NCBI GenBank assembly: GCA_903935205.1
Contig: CAIZQU010000128.1
Location: forward strand, 1-55,983
DNA length: 55,983 nucleotides
Source: an uncultured cyanobacterium
GTDB lineage: Bacteria > Cyanobacteriota > Cyanobacteriia > PCC-6307 > Cyanobiaceae
Direction: 5' to 3'
Shown piece by piece: positions 8,107-16,617 of the stretch. The notes below the pieces were generated by a model, which had not been told where the DNA came from, searched no databases, and worked only from the letters and a program-made list of their open reading frames with translations. The position numbers were made by a program, and so were the translations under genes. Every line of letters begins with the position of its first letter. Positions within the stretch are counted from its first letter, which is position 1.

Positions 8107-9540
8107 TCATTTGCCGATGCAGAAGCGGCTGAACACCCGATCCAGCACCGCCTCGCTGATCTCCTCGCCGGTGATCGCCCCCAGCTGGCCGCAGGCGGCG
8201 CGCAGGTCGATCGTCCAGAAATCCCAGGGCAGGCCCTGGGAGGCCGCCTCCAGGCTGCGCTCCAGGTCCACGGCCGCCGCCGCCGCCAGGTCGGCCTGGC
8301 GGCTGTTGAGGGCCGCCACCAGTCCCTCGCTGGCCGCCGCCCCGCAGCGCTCCAGCAGGGCCGCCGCCAGGGCCGCCTCGCCATCGCCGTGCAGGGCGCT
8401 GATCGCCACCACCGCCTGCGTCGCCGCCTCCCCTTCCGCCACCGGGCCCGTGGCCAGGCCCGCCTGATCCGCCTTGTTGCCCACCACCAGCAGGGCGACG
8501 CCGGCCGGCACCCGTTCGCGCAGCTCCTGGTCCGCCGCTGTCCAGCCCGCCGCCAGATCGAAGAGCAGCAGCACCGCATCGGCTCCCGCCAGCGCCTCGT
8601 GGCTGCGGGCGATGCCCAGGGCCTCGACCCGATCGGCCGTGGCGCGGATGCCGGCGGTATCGACCAGGGTGAGGGGCACGCCCTGCAGCACCACCTCGCT
8701 TTCGAGCAGGTCCCGGGTGGTGCCGGGCAGGTCGGTCACGATCGCCCGATCCCGGCCGCTGAGCCGATTCAGCAGGCTGCTCTTGCCCACATTGGGCCGA
8801 CCCACGATCGCCACCCGCAGGCCCCGCCGCAGCGGTTCCGCCGCCCGCGACTGGGCCACCAGGGTGGCCAGCTCCTGCCGCACCGCCTCCAGCTCCGCCA
8901 CCACGCCACCGCCATCGAGGGGGGGCAGATCGTCTTCGAAGTCGACCCGCGCCTCCAGTTCGGCCAGCTGGTCCAGCAGCCGCTCCCGCAGGCCGCTGAT
9001 CCGCCGCTGCAGGCCGCCGTCGAGGCCCCCCATGGCCAGCTGGGCAGCCCGCTGGCTGCGGGCACTGATCAGTTCGCTGATCGCCTCGGCCCGGGTGAGG
9101 TCGAGGCGGCCATTCAAAAAGGCCCGCTGGCTGAATTCTCCTGGCTCGGCCCGCCGCGCCCCTGCCGCCAGCACCAGCTCCAGCACCCGACGCACCACCA
9201 CCAGGCCGCCGTGGCAGTGAAACTCGACCACGTCCTCGCGGGTGAAGCTGCGGGGCGCGCGCATCAGCAGCAGCAGCGCCTCATCGACCCGTTCGCCGCT
9301 GGTCGGATCGATCAGGTGGCCGTACAGCACCCGATGGCTGTCCCAGGGCTGGCGGCCGGCGGGGCGGAACAGGCGCCGGCCGATCGCCTCGGCCTCCGGG
9401 CCGGAGAGCCGCACGATCGCCACGCTGCCCTGGCCCGCCGCCACCGCCGTGGCCACCGCCGCGATCGTGGCGACCGAACCGCTGACGTCGCGGTCGGCTC
9501 CCCTAAGGTCGTAGGCCCCTTCGGGTGCCGTTGGCTTCAC
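8107..9540 (-). CDS. mnmE: tRNA uridine-5-carboxymethylaminomethyl modification GTPase MnmE (TrmE)
   Basis: With MnmG, this G protein modifies U34 in the wobble position of several tRNAs. The folate-binding N-domain is at about 24-140 (GQGSVAIVRLSG, then ASP/Glu-rich EFHCHGG). The helical domain follows, and the G domain has P-loop GRPNVGKS at 247-254, GTTRD switch I, and VDTAGIR. The protein ends FCIGK, the invariant C-terminal Cys motif needed for the reaction. The longest start is GTG at 9540; GTG at 9474 (residue 23) would give an N-terminus closer to other MnmE proteins and leave more room for a promoter. It is convergent with the upstream-lying exported-protein gene and head-to-head with a DUF2062 gene. 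Confidence 0.95.
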   Translation of the reverse strand: MKPTAPEGAYDLRGADRDVSGSVATIAAVATAVAAGQGSVAIVRLSGPEAEAIGRRLFRPAGRQPWDSHRVLYGHLIDPTSGERVDEALLLLMRAPRSFTREDVVEFHCHGGLVVVRRVLELVLAAGARRAEPGEFSQRAFLNGRLDLTRAEAISELISARSQRAAQLAMGGLDGGLQRRISGLRERLLDQLAELEARVDFEDDLPPLDGGGVVAELEAVRQELATLVAQSRAAEPLRRGLRVAIVGRPNVGKSSLLNRLSGRDRAIVTDLPGTTRDLLESEVVLQGVPLTLVDTAGIRATADRVEALGIARSHEALAGADAVLLLFDLAAGWTAADQELRERVPAGVALLVVGNKADQAGLATGPVAEGEAATQAVVAISALHGDGEAALAAALLERCGAAASEGLVAALNSRQADLAAAAAVDLERSLEAASQGLPWDFWTIDLRAACGQLGAITGEEISEAVLDRVFSRFCIGK

Positions 9541-9548
9541 AGGATTCG

Positions 9549-10124
9549 ATGGCAGGTCGTCATCCCCAGTCTCAGCCTCCGGCCCTATCCCTTGGCACCC
9601 ACGGACCAGGCGCTGCCGGCCTTCGGCGGCGCCACCCCTGGCGCCAGGCGCGGCAGCTGCGGATGCTGCTTTGGCGCTGGCGGCAGCTGCGCCGCAAGCT
9701 GCTCTGGCTCTGGAGCCAGGAGGGAAGCCCCAGCACCCTGGCCCGGGGTCTGGCCGCCGGGGTGTTCACCGGCTGCCTGCCGTTCTTCGGGCTGCAGATC
9801 GTGCTCGGCGTGGCCCTGGCCTCGGCGATGCGTGGCAACCGACTGCTGGCGGCGGCGGGCACCTGGATCAGCAATCCGCTCACCACCCTGCCGATGTGCT
9901 GGCTCAACTACCAGCTCGGGGTGGTGCTGCTGGGACCCGGCCCGGCCTGGCCCGGTGTGGCCGATCTCGACGGGGAGACGCTCAGCAGGCTGGGCTGGTC
10001 GTTCACCAGTCGCCTGCTGCTGGGGTCGTTGCTGATCGGAGCCGTGGCCGCGGCGATCTGCTGGGTGGTGTGCTGGCACTGGTTGCACCGCCGCGAGCGG
10101 CGCCAGGGGCGTCCCCTGGGCTGA
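9549..10124 (+). CDS. DUF2062 membrane protein
   Basis: A 191-residue inner-membrane protein of the DUF2062 family. The hallmark region GVFTGCLPFFGLQIVLGVAL is followed by NRLLAAAGTWISNPLTT, a Gly/Pro-rich pair of membrane segments with a small loop, and then a final helix near the C-terminus (LLIGAVAAAICWVVCWHWL) with an Arg-rich tail. The N-terminal 45 residues are rich in Arg and Trp. DUF2062 proteins are often found with glycosyltransferase genes and their role is not settled. The ATG at 9549 lies only 8 bp from the longest possible mnmE start, so ATG 9663 (MLLWRWRQ) or a shorter mnmE is possible. TAAGGT at 9504-9509 could be a -10 box for this gene. Confidence 0.85.
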   Translation: MAGRHPQSQPPALSLGTHGPGAAGLRRRHPWRQARQLRMLLWRWRQLRRKLLWLWSQEGSPSTLARGLAAGVFTGCLPFFGLQIVLGVALASAMRGNRLLAAAGTWISNPLTTLPMCWLNYQLGVVLLGPGPAWPGVADLDGETLSRLGWSFTSRLLLGSLLIGAVAAAICWVVCWHWLHRRERRQGRPLG

Positions 10125-10233
10125 GCGGAACCCGCCCGGAATCGGTCCTTCATCAGCGGCGATCGGGCCAGGCGGGTTGGGCGCCGCGCCCGCTGCAGCG
10201 GGCGCGGGTCCCGGCAACGCAGCCGGCATCCCC

Positions 10234-10422
10234 TCAGGGATTGCTGAGGCCGGGGAACACCATCAGGTCGATCGAGCCGCCCACCGGTTGACGCCACTCC
10301 CGGAATTCGGCGGCCAGGGCCTGGCGTTCCTGCGGCAGGGACTGGGCTTCGAGATCCTGAAGGCGTTGATGCACCAGATCGAGGGTGTTGTCGATCAGCT
10401 GGGCGGCCTGTTCCGAAGTCAT
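10234..10422 (-). CDS. Small protein of unknown function (62 aa)
   Basis: A 62-residue soluble product beginning MTSEQAAQLIDNTLDLVHQR, with the heptad-like charged pattern expected of one long helix or helical hairpin, then REWRQPVGGSIDLMVFPG at the C-terminus. The frame continues upstream to 10713, but that part is Pro/Gly/Arg-rich in the manner of GC-rich non-coding DNA. I therefore take ATG 10422. No family is recognised. Amino-acid composition is protein-like, unlike the neighbouring stretch. It is convergent with the DUF2062 gene, 109 bp away. Confidence 0.6.
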   Translation of the reverse strand: MTSEQAAQLIDNTLDLVHQRLQDLEAQSLPQERQALAAEFREWRQPVGGSIDLMVFPGLSNP

Positions 10423-11125
10423 GGCGGATCGGGGGGCGAAGGGGGCGGGCCGGGGCCCAGGGCTGGGACCAGGGCCGGTGAATGGGCAGGGGCTGGAACC
10501 CTCACTGGGATGGATCCAGGCCCGGGGCAACGCCGATGGCGCCGCCAGCAAAGTGGTGAACCCTTGTAGACGCCCCATTCCGCTGGATCCGTAGCGGCTG
10601 ACACGGGGGCGGCCGCCTGTGGGGGGACCCTCACCCGCTGCCGCAGCGCTTTGGCGCCAGCCGGGTCTGCAGGGGCTGCCGGTCGTGGCCCGGCACGATT
10701 CGCCTCCCGGCACGACGCGATCAGGCCATGGAACGGCAGCTGGGACGGGTGCGGGCGCCGCAGCGCCGTCGCCGGGAAGGCAGTCGGGACCGCAGCGTGG
10801 GCGGCCAGCGGGGGGCGTTCACCCCTGCCGAACCGCAGGGGGCGGGCCTGGTGCGCCATCAGCAGACGGCGGCTGGGGGAGGAGGCCTCGCGGCGCCAGC
10901 GCTGCTGGCCGGAGTCGGAGCCGGTTGCGCGTAGCCGTGGTGGCCCCAAATCGATGCGGAGGTCCCGCTATGGAGCCAATCGAAGCTTTATCAGGGCACG
11001 GCGAAAAAGTGGCGATGGCCGGGTGCTCCGCTTGCGCTCGCTTCCACTGCGCTCGCTTCCACCATGTCTGCCCCAGGGAAGTTGAGTGTTCCCTGCCTCT
11101 CCACGCTGATCATCACCCAAACACT
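10423..11125. other. Gene-poor stretch
   Basis: Seven hundred bases with no supportable gene. Open frames on both strands here encode Pro/Arg/Gly/Ala-rich low-complexity sequence typical of GC-rich non-coding DNA. A near-duplicate of about 15 bp (TGCGCTCGCTTCCAC twice in tandem) occurs around 11033-11063, shortly before the 16-bp repeats. Confidence 0.5.
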
Positions 11126-11205
11126 GCTTCGCCAGATCCCAGCTTCGCCAGATCCCAGCTTCGCCGCATCCCGGCTTCGCTACATCCCGGCTTCGCCGCA
11201 TCGCT
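11126..11205. repeat. 16-bp tandem repeat, five units
   Basis: Five consecutive 16-bp units begin GCTTCGC: units 1 and 2 are identical (GCTTCGCCAGATCCCA, 11126-11141 and 11142-11157), and units 3-5 (11158, 11174, 11190) differ at a few positions (for example GCTTCGCCGCATCCCG). A degraded sixth unit runs into the palindrome at 11211. The period is not a multiple of three, so this is unlikely to be coding. Confidence 0.9.
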
Positions 11206-11210
11206 GCATT

Positions 11211-11252
11211 GCCGTCATCCCAGCCGGCCCGGCGGGCGGCTGGGATGACGGC
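11211..11252. repeat. Long perfect palindrome, REP/MITE-like
   Basis: A 16-bp arm GCCGTCATCCCAGCCG (11211-11226) is perfectly complementary to 11237-11252, with a 10-base GC-rich loop that can itself pair. Arms built on GTCATCCCAGC resemble extragenic palindromic elements seen in other bacteria. There is no T-run on either side, so a simple intrinsic terminator is unlikely. It follows directly on the 16-bp tandem units, whose CATCCC core recurs in the arm. Confidence 0.85.
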
Positions 11253-11375
11253 GCTCGGATAGTGTTGCAGCGCATGGCGGCAGGCTGGTGATTCAGAGCC
11301 CCGAGCCGTTGGATGCACGGGCGACTTGCCACTAGTGTTGACCTCTGCAGACCTGCTTGGAATCCCCAAAGAACC

Positions 11376-11627
11376 ATGGTCCCAACGGCAGCCGAAGACA
11401 TCGCCCAGATGCGTGATCAGATCCAGCGCTACGGCTCGATCACCCAGTTTGGTCAAAGCATTTCCTCGATCACTGGCGATGCTGATGATCCCCGGCAGGA
11501 TTCGGGTATCGCCTACAAAACCGATGGGGGTTTCGAGGGCTTCAATGGTAAGTGGCAGGTGGGCAACTGGGGCGACACGCTTGAATTTGAGGCCACCAAC
11601 TCAAGCGAATCAGACCTGGAGGAGTAA
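11376..11627 (+). CDS. Small acidic protein of unknown function (83 aa)
   Basis: An 83-residue soluble, acidic product starting MVPTAAEDIAQMRDQIQRYG and continuing with a Gly/Asp-rich part (GDADDPRQDSG, GGFEGFNGKWQVGNWGD) and an acidic tail SSESDLEE. Composition is protein-like and less GC-biased than the surroundings. No family is recognised. The in-frame ATG at 11313 would add 21 residues without obvious merit. It is convergent with rel, 19 bp apart, and sits just after the repeat/palindrome cluster, whose flank may carry its promoter. Confidence 0.5.
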   Translation: MVPTAAEDIAQMRDQIQRYGSITQFGQSISSITGDADDPRQDSGIAYKTDGGFEGFNGKWQVGNWGDTLEFEATNSSESDLEE

Positions 11628-11646
11628 GCGAAGCAGGACCCCCTCC

Positions 11647-14199
11647 TCAGCCAATGCCGGTGCGGGCGATATCGAGCACATCAGCCATCGAGCCGATCTG
11701 ATCGATCGTGTCGCGGAGCTGGGCTGCACTCAGCAGCTCCACCCGCAGATCGATGCGTGCCGGTTTTCCGGGATTCGTTCGTACCCGGGCATCGCTGACG
11801 TTGATGCGGTGATCGGAAAGCCGCGTCAGGATGTCCTTGAGCACCCCAACCCTGTCGAGCACCTCAATCCGCAGCTGCACCGTGTAGCGCCGCCGCTGGT
11901 CGTCGGCCAGTGGATTCCAGCGCACCGGCAGACGGCGCTCGGCCGGCACCTGGCCGAGGTTGGCGCAATCCTGGCGGTGGATCGTGATGCCGTGGTTCCC
12001 CAGGGCCACGCTGCCGACAATCGCCTCCCCCGGTAACGGCGAGCAACAGCCGCCGAGTCGGTACTCCAGACCCTCCAGCCCCAGGATCGGACTGGTGCCC
12101 GCCTCCCCCCGCTGGGCCGGAAGGTGGCTCGCTTCCGCCTGGGCTGTGACCGAACGGGCCAGCTCCTCATTGCTCAGCGGCGCCACGTCACCGGCGCTGG
12201 CCAGCCGCAGCTCCTCCCGCAGGCGGTTGAGGGCCTGCTGCAAGGTCACCCCACCAAAGCCGATCGCCGCCAGCAGATCCTCGGTGCCGACCAGATTGCA
12301 GCGCCTGGCCACCCGTGCCATCGCCTCGCCGTGGAGCAGGGCATCAAAACCATCGCGGCCGAGCTCGCGTTCGAGCATGGCGGTGCCGCGCAGGATGTTG
12401 TCCTCGCGGTGGCTGCGCTTGTACCACTGGCGGATGCGGTTGCGGGCCGTGGGTGTGGCAACGAAGTTCAGCCAATCGAGGCTGGGATGGGCTGATTTGG
12501 AGGTGAGGATCTGCACGAAATCGCCATTGCGCAGCGGTGTCGGCAATGGGCAGAGGCGGTCGTTGATCCGCACGCCGTGGCAGTGATTGCCGACCTCGGA
12601 ATGAATGCGGTAGGCGAAATCAACGGCCGTGGACCCCTTGCGCAATCCCACCACATCGCCGTTGGGCGTGAATACGAACACCTCCTCATCAAAGAGATCT
12701 TCCTTGATCGACCGCAGGAAGTCGCTGCTGTCCTCCCCACCATCCTCCTTCTGCCACTCGACCAGTTGCCGCAACCAGTTGAAGCGTTCCGCATCACCGC
12801 TGGCCGGCGATCCACCCTCCTTGTATTTCCAGTGGGCTGCAATGCCATATTCCGCCACCTGGTGCATGTCGCCGGTGCGGATCTGCACCTCCACCGGCCG
12901 GTGCCGGCCGATCACCGCCGTGTGCAGCGATTGGTAGCCGTTCGGCTTGGGCAGACCGATGTAGTCCTTGAACCGTCCAGGTATCGGACGGAAGGTGTCG
13001 TGCACCACCGCCAGGGCGCGGTAGCAGCTCTCCAAATTGGGACAGAGGATGCGCAGTGCCGCTACGTCGTAGATCTCGTGGAACGCCTTCTGCTGGCGTT
13101 GCATTTTGTGCCAGATTCCATAGAGATGTTTCGGCCTGCCGCTGACATCGCAATGGTCCAGCCCCGCCGCCGCCAGTCGATCGCGCAGCAGCTGCACCGT
13201 GACACCCAGCCGTTGTTCGCGCTCGCTGCGCTTGGTGGCCACCTGCTGCTGCACCTCCCGGAAGGCCTCCGGTTCGAGGATCTTGAAGGCCAGGTCTTCC
13301 AGCTCCCATTTGAACCGGCCGATGCCGAGTCGATTGGCCAGGGGCGCGTAGATCTCCCGCGTCTCGCGGGCGATCCGCTGCTGCTTCTCCGGCTTCAGGG
13401 CCGAGAGGGTGCGCATGTTGTGCAGCCGGTCCGCCAGTTTCACCAGCACCACCCGGATGTCACTGGCCATCGCCAGGAACATCCGCCGCAGGTTCTCGGC
13501 CTGGGCCTCGGTCTTGTTGGTGAAGTGGATACCGCCCAGCTTGGTCACGCCCTCCACCAGGGCCCGCACCTCAGCGCCGAAGTGGTCCTCGATGTCCTCC
13601 GGGGTGACCTGGGTGTCCTCCACCACGTCGTGCAGGAAGCCCGCCGCGATCACGGCGGCGCTGGCGCCGATCTCCCGCAGCAGGTCGGCCACCGCCACCG
13701 GATGAATGATGTAGGGCTCGCCGCTGGCCCGAAACTGGCCGTCATGCAGCTGGTAGGCGAAATCGAAGGCGGCGGCGAGTAGGGCCTCGGTGTCCGTCGG
13801 GCAGATCTCACCGGCGCCGGGCGGCACATTGCGCACGCACTGGGCCAGCCAGGCTGGCAGCGGGATGCCGTAGTCGTCCGGGCCGTGGATGGCCAGGCGC
13901 CGCCCCCCGGTGATCGCGGGGCTGGAGCCGGAACTGGCGTGGCTGGCTGCCGTTCCGGCGGCCGGCCCTGAGGCTGCCGCCGACGCAGGCGCCCCCCCGG
14001 AGGACGGGGCTGCAACGGCCGTGCCGGTGGCTTGATCAACCGTGCGGGATGACGCCTGATCCTCGCCATCAGGCCCTGAGCCTGCCAGATCAGCCGAGGA
14101 TGCTGCCTCTCCCTGCGGCTCTGGATCTGCCACCACGGTTTGACCGGCCCTGGGCCCGGCCACCGCAGACGATGGCGAATCGGGGACCGCGCGAAGCAT
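11647..14199 (-). CDS. rel: Bifunctional (p)ppGpp synthetase/hydrolase (RelA/SpoT family)
   Basis: An 850-residue Rel enzyme that makes ppGpp/pppGpp from ATP and GDP/GTP and also degrades it, setting the stringent response. The first 130 residues are an Ala/Ser/Gly/Pro-rich extension with no known domain. The HD hydrolase domain follows (IIHP near 165, HDVVEDT from 190, LVKLADRLHNMRTL). The synthetase domain carries RFKDYIGLPKPNGYQSLHT; RFKD is the RxKD form of bifunctional enzymes. Then come TGS (FVFTPNGDVVGL), a helical/zinc-finger-like part with GGCCSPLPG, and a C-terminal ACT domain. I chose ATG 14199; a TTG at 14220 is also in frame. Synechococcus-type genomes usually have this single long Rel. 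Confidence 0.95.
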   Translation of the reverse strand: MLRAVPDSPSSAVAGPRAGQTVVADPEPQGEAASSADLAGSGPDGEDQASSRTVDQATGTAVAAPSSGGAPASAAASGPAAGTAASHASSGSSPAITGGRRLAIHGPDDYGIPLPAWLAQCVRNVPPGAGEICPTDTEALLAAAFDFAYQLHDGQFRASGEPYIIHPVAVADLLREIGASAAVIAAGFLHDVVEDTQVTPEDIEDHFGAEVRALVEGVTKLGGIHFTNKTEAQAENLRRMFLAMASDIRVVLVKLADRLHNMRTLSALKPEKQQRIARETREIYAPLANRLGIGRFKWELEDLAFKILEPEAFREVQQQVATKRSEREQRLGVTVQLLRDRLAAAGLDHCDVSGRPKHLYGIWHKMQRQQKAFHEIYDVAALRILCPNLESCYRALAVVHDTFRPIPGRFKDYIGLPKPNGYQSLHTAVIGRHRPVEVQIRTGDMHQVAEYGIAAHWKYKEGGSPASGDAERFNWLRQLVEWQKEDGGEDSSDFLRSIKEDLFDEEVFVFTPNGDVVGLRKGSTAVDFAYRIHSEVGNHCHGVRINDRLCPLPTPLRNGDFVQILTSKSAHPSLDWLNFVATPTARNRIRQWYKRSHREDNILRGTAMLERELGRDGFDALLHGEAMARVARRCNLVGTEDLLAAIGFGGVTLQQALNRLREELRLASAGDVAPLSNEELARSVTAQAEASHLPAQRGEAGTSPILGLEGLEYRLGGCCSPLPGEAIVGSVALGNHGITIHRQDCANLGQVPAERRLPVRWNPLADDQRRRYTVQLRIEVLDRVGVLKDILTRLSDHRINVSDARVRTNPGKPARIDLRVELLSAAQLRDTIDQIGSMADVLDIARTGIG

Positions 14200-14220
14200 C
14201 CATGGCCGCAATAACGTCAA

Positions 14221-14501
14221 TAGTAGGCAGAACGGGTGATCGCCGCCGCGCTTCCCCTCGGAATCCTCCCCCTCCGCGAGCGGTGCGCTCCTGCAGCGCA
14301 GCCCAGGGCTGAGCCAGAACGTTCCCGGGGGGGCTTTGGGGCAACCGCCGCCTGGCTGCCATTTCCTGCCGCCAGCGCTCCTCCGGCCGCCACCCCTCCT
14401 CCTCCTCCTCCTACTCCTTTTCCTCCAGCGCAGCTCCCCCCCCCCAGCAGCGGTGGCCGCCGCCAGCCAAGCTGGGGCGACCCGGCCCCAGGACCCCAGC
14501 C
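14221..14501. promoter_or_regulatory. Divergent upstream region of rel and the ABC gene, with a CCT microsatellite
   Basis: This 281-bp region lies between the divergent rel and ABC-ATPase genes and should hold both promoters. A polypyrimidine run with CCT/CTC triplets lies at about 14393-14430, followed by a C9-10 run near 14436-14446. No clean -35/-10 pair is visible. Confidence 0.35.
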
Positions 14502-16187
14502 ATGGCCCTGCCTCCCCCTGCCGCCTTCCCGCCGCCGGCCGCCGCTGAGCCGGTGCTGCTGCTGGGCCAGGTGCGGGTCCGCTACCCCGGCGCCCGTCAG
14601 GCCACCCTCGATGGCCTCGACCTCAGCCTCCGTCCGGGCGAACGCCTGGCCCTGGTCGGTCCCTCCGGCTGCGGCAAGAGCACGGTGGCGCGGACGGCTC
14701 TGCAGCTGCTGCCGCCGGGGAGCCTGTGCAGCGGTGAGCTGCGCCTCGCCGGCCGCGATCCGCGCCAGCTCAGCCCCGCCGCCCTGCGGCGGCTGCGGGG
14801 CGAGGCGGTGGGTCTGGTGTTCCAGGACCCGATGACCCGTCTCAACCCCCTGCTGACGGTCGGTGAACACCTGCGCGACACCCTGGCCGCCCACCACGAC
14901 GGTGGCGCGGCGGCTGCCCCCAGCGATGGGGCCCGAGGCGCCAGCCCCGGGGCCGCCCGTCGCCGCCGGCAGCGGGTCGAGGAGCTGCTGCAACGGGTGG
15001 GCATCGATCCGGGGCGCTACGGCAGCTATCCCCATGAATTCAGCGGCGGCATGCGCCAGAGGCTGGCGATCGCCCTGGCCCTGGCCCTGCGTCCCCCCCT
15101 GGTGATCGCCGATGAACCCACCACCAGCCTCGACGTGGCGGTGGCCAACCAGGTGATGGCGGAGCTGGCGGGCCTCTGCTCCGAGGCCGGCAGCGCCCTG
15201 CTGCTGATCAGCCACGATCTGGCCATGGCCGGTCGCTGGTGCGAGCGGATCGCCGTGCTCGACCAGGGCCGGCTGGTGGAGGAGGCCCCCAGCCACACCC
15301 TGCTCACCGCCCCCTCCTCCCCCCTGGCCCAGCGGCTGGTGCAGGCGGCTCGACGGCGCGAGGGCGGCGTGGCGATGCCCCTCCCCCCGCGTCCGCCGCT
15401 GCTGGAGATTCAGGAGCTGCGCAGCTGGCACTCCCTGCCCTCCGCCCCTTGGAACCCGCGCTGGCTGCGGGCCGTCGATGGCATCAGCCTCACCCTCCAT
15501 GAGGGTGAGACCGTGGGGGTGGTGGGGGCCTCGGGCTGTGGCAAGAGCAGCCTCTGCCGAGCCCTGATGGGCCTGGCAGAGGTGCGGGGCGGCAGCGTGC
15601 GGCTGCAGGGCCAGGATCTGCGCGCCCTCCAGGGAGCCCAGCTGCGCCAGGCCCGCCGCCGCATTCAGATGGTGTTTCAGGACCCTCTGGCCTGCCTCAA
15701 TCCCCAGATGGCCGTGGGCGAGGCGGTGGCCGATCCGCTGCTGATCCATGGATTGGCCAGCCGCTCCGAGGCCCGCCAGCGGGCCCGCGCCCAGTTGGCT
15801 GCGGTGGGGTTGGAGCCGCCTGAGGAGTTCGAGCGGCGTCTGCCCCGCCAGCTCTCGGGGGGGCAGCAGCAGCGGGTGGCGATCGCCCGCGCCTTGATCC
15901 TGGAGCCGAAGCTGTTGCTCTGCGATGAGAGCGTGAGCATGCTCGACGCCGAGGTGCAGGCGGAGGTGCTGGAGCTGCTGCGCGACCTGCAGGGCCGGTT
16001 GGGGCTGGGAATGCTGTTCGTCACCCACGACCTCAGCGTGGCCAGCGGCTTCTGCCACCGCGTGATCGTGCTGGAAGGGGGGCGAATCGTCGAGGAGGGG
16101 CCCGGGGAAGCCCTGCTGCGCCATCCCCGGGCCGCCATCACCCAGACCCTGGTCCAGGCCTGTCCGCGGCTGCCGGCTCTGGCCTGA
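14502..16187 (+). CDS. ABC transporter protein with two fused ATPase domains (oligopeptide/nickel type, DppDF/YejF-like)
   Basis: Two complete nucleotide-binding domains lie in 561 residues. Domain 1 has Walker A GPSGCGKST near 55, Q-loop FQDPMTRLNPLLTV, signature EFSGGMRQRLAIA, Walker B LVIADEPTTSLD and H-loop ISHD. Domain 2 (from about 300) has GASGCGKSS, FQDPLACLNPQMAV, signature QLSGGQQQRVAIA, Walker B LLLCDESVSMLD (Ser where Pro is usual after DE) and VTHD. The FQDPxxxLNP form marks the peptide/opine/nickel class. It would power import through two permeases and a binding protein, but none is encoded nearby, so the partners must be elsewhere. The start codon is ATG 14502, after AGGA at 14490-14493. 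The 3' end overlaps convergent gtrA by 50 bp. Confidence 0.9.
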   Translation: MALPPPAAFPPPAAAEPVLLLGQVRVRYPGARQATLDGLDLSLRPGERLALVGPSGCGKSTVARTALQLLPPGSLCSGELRLAGRDPRQLSPAALRRLRGEAVGLVFQDPMTRLNPLLTVGEHLRDTLAAHHDGGAAAAPSDGARGASPGAARRRRQRVEELLQRVGIDPGRYGSYPHEFSGGMRQRLAIALALALRPPLVIADEPTTSLDVAVANQVMAELAGLCSEAGSALLLISHDLAMAGRWCERIAVLDQGRLVEEAPSHTLLTAPSSPLAQRLVQAARRREGGVAMPLPPRPPLLEIQELRSWHSLPSAPWNPRWLRAVDGISLTLHEGETVGVVGASGCGKSSLCRALMGLAEVRGGSVRLQGQDLRALQGAQLRQARRRIQMVFQDPLACLNPQMAVGEAVADPLLIHGLASRSEARQRARAQLAAVGLEPPEEFERRLPRQLSGGQQQRVAIARALILEPKLLLCDESVSMLDAEVQAEVLELLRDLQGRLGLGMLFVTHDLSVASGFCHRVIVLEGGRIVEEGPGEALLRHPRAAITQTLVQACPRLPALA

Positions 16188-16617
16188 GCTGGGCGCCCTG
16201 GTAGGTGCGGCGGGTCAGCACGAAGGAGGTGAGGCTCCAGGCCAGGCCGCTGATCAGGCCGATCAGCGGCGGCGGCCAGGCCAGGCGCTGCAGCAGCGCG
16301 CCGAGGGCCACGCTCCAGCCCAGGCAGAGCAGCTGGATGGCGGTGTAACGGAGCAGCAGCCCCCCGGAGAATGGCACCCGGAAGCTGATGCGGGCATGGA
16401 GCACGGCATTGACCAGCAGCGAGATTCCGCCGGCGATGGCGATCGCCGGGGCGGCCCGCTGGCCCGTGACCTGCAGCAGGACGAGGTAGAGGCTCAGGTA
16501 AAGCAGCTCGCCGAATCCGCCCACCAGCAGGAAGCGCAACAGGCTGGAGCGGGACAGCCGGGCCAGCCAGGCGGGCCGGCTGTCCCGGCGTTCAGCGCGG
16601 GGTGGTGGCGTCGACAT
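16138..16617 (-). CDS. GtrA-family membrane protein (polyprenol-sugar flippase type)
   Basis: A 159-residue protein with four hydrophobic helices: FLLVGGFGELLYLSLYLVLL, AIAIAGGISLLVNAVLHARI, YTAIQLLCLGWSVALGALL, and LIGLISGLAWSLTSFVLTRR. The FLLVGG start and the basic FVLTRR end fit the GtrA family, which is thought to move lipid-linked sugars across the membrane. Its start overlaps the end of the GT2 gene by 26 bp, the classic GtrA/GtrB pairing with probable translational coupling. The 3' end runs into the convergent ABC gene. Last gene of the glycan operon. Confidence 0.85.
   Translation of the reverse strand: MSTPPPRAERRDSRPAWLARLSRSSLLRFLLVGGFGELLYLSLYLVLLQVTGQRAAPAIAIAGGISLLVNAVLHARISFRVPFSGGLLLRYTAIQLLCLGWSVALGALLQRLAWPPPLIGLISGLAWSLTSFVLTRRTYQGAQLRPEPAAADRPGPGSG

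Noticed and set aside
10728..10934. Small Arg-rich plus-strand frame (68 aa)
   Set aside because: Basic N-terminus followed by Gly/Ala low complexity; no ribosome-binding site or homology that I recognise.
10968..11456. Minus-strand 162-residue frame across the 16-bp repeats
   Set aside because: Its middle is just the translated tandem repeat and palindrome, with a period that is not a multiple of three; the surrounding residues are not protein-like.
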